Source: Chenopodium formosanum (lineage: Eukaryota > Streptophyta > Magnoliopsida > Caryophyllales > Amaranthaceae). From it: a stretch of 64,000 nt of DNA. Location: positions 56,735,460 to 56,799,459 of the forward strand of contig CM044872.1 of assembly GCA_024500155.1 (NCBI GenBank), read 5' to 3'. The first letter of the stretch is position 1; every line of letters starts with the position of its first letter. The position numbers and the translations under genes were made by a program. Shown in pieces: positions 59,228 to 64,000 of this stretch. The notes below the pieces were generated by a model. That model was not told the origin of the DNA. It worked only from the letters and a program-made list of their open reading frames with translations, and made no database searches.

Positions 59228-59478
59228 GGCCTGTTCACTTCAGCTTAATTTCAGTTTAGTTCAGCTCCAATCAGTTCACTTCAGTTCAGCTCTAATCAGT
59301 TCACTTCAGTTCAGCTCCAATCAGTTCAGTTCAGTTCAGTACTGTTTAGTTCAGTCCAACTTCTAATTTCATTCTCTCATAAAATATTCATTGCAGTTCA
59401 ATTCAGTTCAGTTTCAATCAGTTCTATTCAGTTTAATTCAGCTCCAATCAGTTCAGTTCAGTAAATGTGAATAGGCCC
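59228..59478. mobile_element. (AGTTC)n MITE
   Basis: The ends GGCCTGTTCACTT and (complement) GGGCCTATTCACATTTACT are inverted, with CAGTT pentamers inside. The target duplication is not clear. Same family as the copies at 43851 and 57241. Confidence 0.8.
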
Positions 59479-60768
59479 ATAGTCTCAAAGTAAAAATAAT
59501 GTACTCTCTATATATGGATCATCTATTGCCCGCACAAATTTATATGTACATTAATTTTATCAAACACTAAATTTGAGATAAATTTTCATACTCATTATCT
59601 AGTAGTAGATTTTGTATTACTTAGCTTATAAATCGATCACCAAATTTATTGTGGATTATCGAATGTCTATTAATGGGATACTAGACTACATGGAATAATC
59701 ACTTTTAATTTATGTAGCCAATTCCACTTATGAGATTAAGACTTTGATTAACTGATATCAATGGGATACTAGTGCGTGCTCATATGAATCATTTGCGGGT
59801 GACCAAAAGATCTATACAAGTAATGCTCCACCTACCTAATGAAAAACCGATCAACTTGCCTTCATTTCTCATTTTGTCTCTCTTATTAGGGATATCAGCC
59901 ATAAGGATCAACTAAATACTTTGATTCATATCATTGTCTTTATTTTTTTTTATTTTTTTTTTTTATTTTTTTTTTTTTTGACACAACATATCATTGTCTT
60001 AAAACAAGGCCCGATTCCCATAAAAAAAAGTGGGTGTAAATCGACAAGCTCATATAATTTGGCCAATTCAATATAACCTTCCAACATTATTTAATATGCT
60101 GTAAGAAAAACTACCCATCATCTTCTCATACATTTGTTACACCACGTGTAAGGTCATTGCCTCCCAAAAGATCGACCTACTCCACAACTAATAACTTAGA
60201 TTCCAATCCTGTACATAATACAGTATATAAAATTTGATTATGTGACACATGCATGCATGCATGTATTCTCACAGAAGTTAGGTTAAATTTTGATACGAAA
60301 CTCAAATCCAATTAAAGTAGTGCATAGTCATTACTAGATTTGGATTGGTAATAATAATTCTACTCCCAAGGAATAAGTAAAGATATGTTTTCTATTTTTT
60401 ACACTAGTATTTTTTAATTTCCTAGATTGATAGTGATTTATTGGATTTGGAAACCTAATAATCTTTTAGATAAAGATTAATATTAATTAATTAATTAAAT
60501 GTATTAGGATTAGAAGCAAATCATCAATTGACATAATATATATGTGTCATGGATCCATGTGACAATGTAAGTTATGATTGTGAGAATAGCACTGGATTCC
60601 TGAGTTGCTGCAGACATCTTTGTCTTTGCATTTGAGCTGATTCATCCAATATGTCATGCAATTTGCTAGCAACTTGAAACTTAAGTCACAAATTGATTAT
60701 ATGTGAAGAACTAATAGATCTCACATTTTTAGCGCAAATTATACCATCAACATGAATATATATAATGT
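59479..60768. other. intergenic stretch with retroposon-like poly(T)
   Basis: No gene is seen. T-rich runs at about 59941-59979 end in TTTTGACAC, again a minus-strand GTCAAAA tail. ATATCATTGTCTT before the run (about 59928) and after it (about 59988) is a probable 13-bp target duplication, so a tiny, nearly tail-only retroposition is likely. Confidence 0.5.
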
Positions 60769-61430
60769 AAGGCTTTTCAATGGCTACAATAAAATTGTAG
60801 TCATTGTAATTGGTTTAATCTTGATCCTTTAATTTTTATGGATCAATCTTGTCCATCTATCCAACTTTATTAAATTTTTTTTTTATATTTAAAAAAAAAA
60901 AAAAAAAAAAAAATCTGCTTTCATATATACTTATGCATAAAAAACGGTTTCCTTAGAATGCTAGTCGCCATACCTGCAAAAACCAAACCAATTCAAAAAT
61001 AAGAAATGTTCAGCAGATCATAGTATCATACATGTGTTATGTGTAATGTGTTTGCATGTGGTGTTGGGTGATTAGAGTATTAGATCATCCTGGCAAAAAC
61101 AGAGAAATGTACTCCGTAAAAGCAATTGAAACTTTGAAAGCAGTGCGATAGGTTTTTTAATTTGCAAGTTACAAATCTTACAATAATCATCTTAAAATAT
61201 AGATAAACAAATTATACATTGTAGATAAGCTATTTCATCAAAAAAAATCGATCCATCTTAAATAGATGTTTCAGTGTTAAAGTGGAGAATTTACTGATTT
61301 TATATGGTTTTTTTTATATCTTAAAAGTCAACTACATGAACGAATAAGATGAGTCTTGTTAATTAAAGGGTTGAGATTTACTTAATTATAATGGCCACAA
61401 TTTTATTGTAGCTATTACAAAACTGTCCTA
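60769..61430. mobile_element. MITE with palindromic GGCTACAATAAAATTGTAG ends
   Basis: The left end is TTTTCAATGGCTACAATAAAA; the right end is the inverse (ATGGCCACAATTTTATTGTAG then TATTACAAAA). The terminal motif is itself palindromic. The interior is AT-rich and non-coding. A sister copy lies at 62693-63392. Confidence 0.65.
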
Positions 61431-62586
61431 TATATAATATCAGGATGATTTATTGAAAGTAATACACTTGTATCAAATATGATAAACGAAATGAATTTAT
61501 TACGCACTATAAAAGTTTACGATAATTGCGTTTATTAAAGTTTTCTTCCATATACAAAAATGAGAATAACACGTTGCCAAATTTGAGCCTGCATGTCTTA
61601 ATAATAAAGGAATTTCTTTTCTTACAAGAACATTGCTACATAGTTAAATATTTGGTTTAAGAATATAAACTAGTTGTGTTCTTGTGTATGACTTTCTCTA
61701 CTGCAGTACTGCTATTTTAGAATGTCAGTTATCTTGCACATAAAAGGGAAGTTTATCAATCTAAATAATTGGGACGAATCGTATATCGAATAAATCGTGA
61801 CAAATGGAGTATATCAATTTCCAACTATATGCTAGGATATATATATACTCCAACTATATTTTAAGGAGGATTTGTAAGATCTAAAAGAAGGCTATCTAGA
61901 GTTTTCTTCCATTCAATATTTTATTTAGTTCTTCGAATTAATATAGTAAGCAAATAATATGAACATGACATATACCGATAATATTATCAATCATTGGTTT
62001 GCTGCCTCATCAAACTATTGTTTTAGCTTCGAATCTATGTAAGATGCGGTTCAACTAATTGGTATAACATAAATTAAAAAATTAAGGTTTGAGAAGAGAA
62101 TACGGTGTTAGGAGGTTTAAACAAAACATACGATGCCAACTTTGTTAGATGAGAATGTTTGGAGACATGTAGGTCAATTTTTCAGCATGATAGGTAATTG
62201 AAAGCAAAGTTAATTAGTTATTGATGATAGCGTTTACTTTGTAATAGCTAACTTGATATGACGTGCATAATATGAATTTTGTTTGTAGTATGAGTCATGG
62301 TGTAAGATTAATCTGATAGGTCATATATATTCCCTGATTTAACCTAATTAAATTACCAAAAGCTTAATTAATTGGTGGAATGTGGTGGAGGAAAAGTGGT
62401 TTTAGATCGATAGTGATTAGAGAGTTGTGTTATTATTAATCTTTTATTACTATTAAGAAATAATTTGAAAAGATTTCTTCTCATTAAATAAAGGTATATT
62501 TAAACTAAACACATATAAAAAAATAAAAAATAAAAAATAAAAATAAAAAAAAATAAAATAAAAAGGTTATACAGAGTATTACGTAA
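61431..62586. other. intergenic stretch, no gene seen
   Basis: AT-rich with short A-rich runs near 62515-62565. No gene is recognisable. Confidence 0.4.
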
Positions 62587-62589
62587 TTT

Positions 62590-62810
62590 AACAATATAAT
62601 TGTAGTCATTATATTAGATAAAATCCCAGCCATTAATTTTTTTTGACTTAATATAAACTGTTGATTTAGATAATTATTCATTTTTTTTTTTGACTTTTGA
62701 ATGGCTACAATATAATTGTAGTCATTATATTAGATAAAGTCCCAGCCATTAATTTTTTTTACCTTAATATAAACTGTTGATTTAGATAATTATTCATTTT
62801 TTTTAAAAAA
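62590..62810. repeat. 116-bp direct repeat at a MITE end
   Basis: The words TGTAGTCATTATATTAGATA and CCCAGCCATTAATTTTTTT recur with offset 116 (62601 and 62717). The first copy is a duplicated left end of the element that begins at 62693. Confidence 0.85.
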
Positions 62811-63392
62811 AAAAAATATAGGATAATTGACCCAAAAAAAACACGTTCTTTGATTCAGTTTCTCCTTCAATATTTTGATCCATGATCCTCTCTCTTTTGG
62901 AATTCTTCTCTATTCATTTAGATTTTAAAGGATTATAACAAATTAAAATACAATGGAGATAATTGTTGATCCAAATTTTTCAAAAAAAAAGAACATGAGT
63001 ATGTCATTGAAGATGTAATCGAAATTAACGGTTTTCATGGTCATGCATATTTTACTTTAAGCTTTGCCCAACAAATGAATTGAGGAGGTCGGGAGGGGAA
63101 GGATCAATGGAACATTCAATAGATCAAGAAACTTGGACATTGATATGAGAAACAATTGGAGATTAAATATAAACATGTTTCATGTTTGATTACAAAAGAG
63201 AAGCAAAACAAAGTATTGAAGGAGAAACTGACATAACTTTTTTTGTTTTTTTTAACCAAATAAATTTTAAAAAAACTAAAAAGTCATTTTTAATTCCCAA
63301 TCAACGGTTTGTGTTAGTTAAATTAGATGAAGGGTTGAGATTTAATCTAATATAATGGCCACAATTTTATTGTAGCCATTTGAAAACTATCC
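62693..63392. mobile_element. second MITE with palindromic GGCTACAAT ends
   Basis: The left end is GAATGGCTACAATATAATTG; the right end is ATGGCCACAATTTTATTGTAG then CCATTTGAAAAC. The subterminal AAAGGGTTGAGATTTA-like words are shared with the element at 60769. Confidence 0.65.
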
Positions 63393-64000
63393 TTAACAAT
63401 AAAAAACTTCAATCTTTCATAATTTGTTTGGAGGGGTATGTATGTGTTCTAGACCACCTCCAAACTCCTCCAAACTAATGCGTGGTAGAATTTCTCATGA
63501 TAAAAACTGTAAAGGTGGCTGATTATGAATGGTGTTATTTGATTTAGGTTTAGGGTAAGTCATTTTAGAATGCAATTTCTTTAATTTCTAACTTTTGGAT
63601 TTGTCGTAGAGCGGTTTTATAATGAATATTAAAATACAAAGTAATTCAATTTCCCTCATTCGATTTTGGATAAAGTTAGTAAGAGTCATTTTATTTTGAT
63701 TAAAAATTAAAACTTGTATGGATCAATATAATACGGAAAAATGATAGAATATCAACATTTTAAAAAGTTACTTTAAATTTAAAGATGATTAGAAGAAAAA
63801 AAAATAAATAAATAAAAAATAAAAATTAAAGGTGATTATAAAAAATAAAAAAAAGGCCAGATTTGGGTTCAATATAATACGGGTAAATGTTCTTTAATTT
63901 AAAGCATATTGAATTTAAATAACAACATTATTCTTGTTATAAATTAGTATACTACTCCGTATAAATCTTGAATATAGATAAGGTATTCTATAATTTGTGA
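63393..64000. other. intergenic stretch, no gene seen
   Basis: AT-rich sequence to the window edge, with A/T microsatellite-like AAATAAATAAAT near 63805 and one ACTCCGTA word near 63955. Confidence 0.4.

Noticed and set aside
1..64000. CRISPR array, bacterial operon or organellar insertion
   Set aside because: Spliced plant genes fill the window and no regular spacer-repeat array or recognisable chloroplast or mitochondrial gene block was seen.

Overview
This is a 64-kb piece of a plant nuclear genome. The genes have many introns with GT-AG boundaries and land-plant-specific families (NETWORKED/KIP1, U-box kinase, NAT transporter, OPR). The gaps are AT-rich and full of MITEs, Helitrons, a LINE remnant and Ty3/gypsy debris. 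The short motif ACTCCGTA/TACGGAGT recurs across the window. From general familiarity I associate it with Amaranthaceae/Chenopodiaceae-type genomes (beet, spinach, quinoa), but that taxonomic hint is inference only.

Layout. 1-4.4 kb is gene-free, AT-rich and holds two probable non-autonomous Helitrons. 5.3-7.9 kb (+) is a two-exon gene for an acidic plant protein of unknown function. 9.3-9.9 kb is a foldback element. 10.6-14.4 kb (+) is an actin-binding NET2/KIP1-type protein. 15.4-17.3 kb (-) is a five-exon nicotinamidase gene with two odd splice sites. 17.3-19.1 kb is repeats. 19.8-25.5 kb (-) is a six-exon ecdysoneless/SGT1-like gene. 27.5-27.8 kb (+) is a small coiled-coil protein. 28.2-30.3 kb holds RNA-hairpin-like inverted repeats and a polyadenylated retrocopy. 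31.0-32.1 kb is an element with 84-bp inverted ends. 32.4-37.2 kb (+) is a ten-exon nucleobase-ascorbate transporter. 38-39.7 kb is a LINE remnant split by an hAT-type MITE. 39.7-44.1 kb is a composite repeat cluster with duplicated Ty3/gypsy chromodomain fragments and a Cys/His-rich reading frame. 44.9-46.3 kb (-) is a frameshifted OPR gene. 47.9-51.9 kb (-) is an eight-exon USP/kinase-like/U-box E3 ligase. 52.2-53.1 kb is a 945-bp MITE. 54.6 kb is a tRNA-Ala(CGC)-like gene with a damaged acceptor stem. 54.6-64 kb is gene-free, with tandem duplications, another Helitron and several MITEs.

The protein-coding genes are unrelated housekeeping or plant-specific genes and do not form a cluster. 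I found no convincing new multi-gene system. The points most worth following are the duplicated splice acceptor and non-GT-AG intron of the nicotinamidase gene, the U-box protein whose kinase-like domain lacks catalytic motifs, the synonymous-only tandem repeat in the NET2 coiled coil, the hairpins near 28.2-28.5 kb, the tRNA-Ala fused to a repeat, and the composite cluster at 39.7-44.1 kb. Exon boundaries were assigned by reading frame, splice consensus and family knowledge; no transcript data were available.
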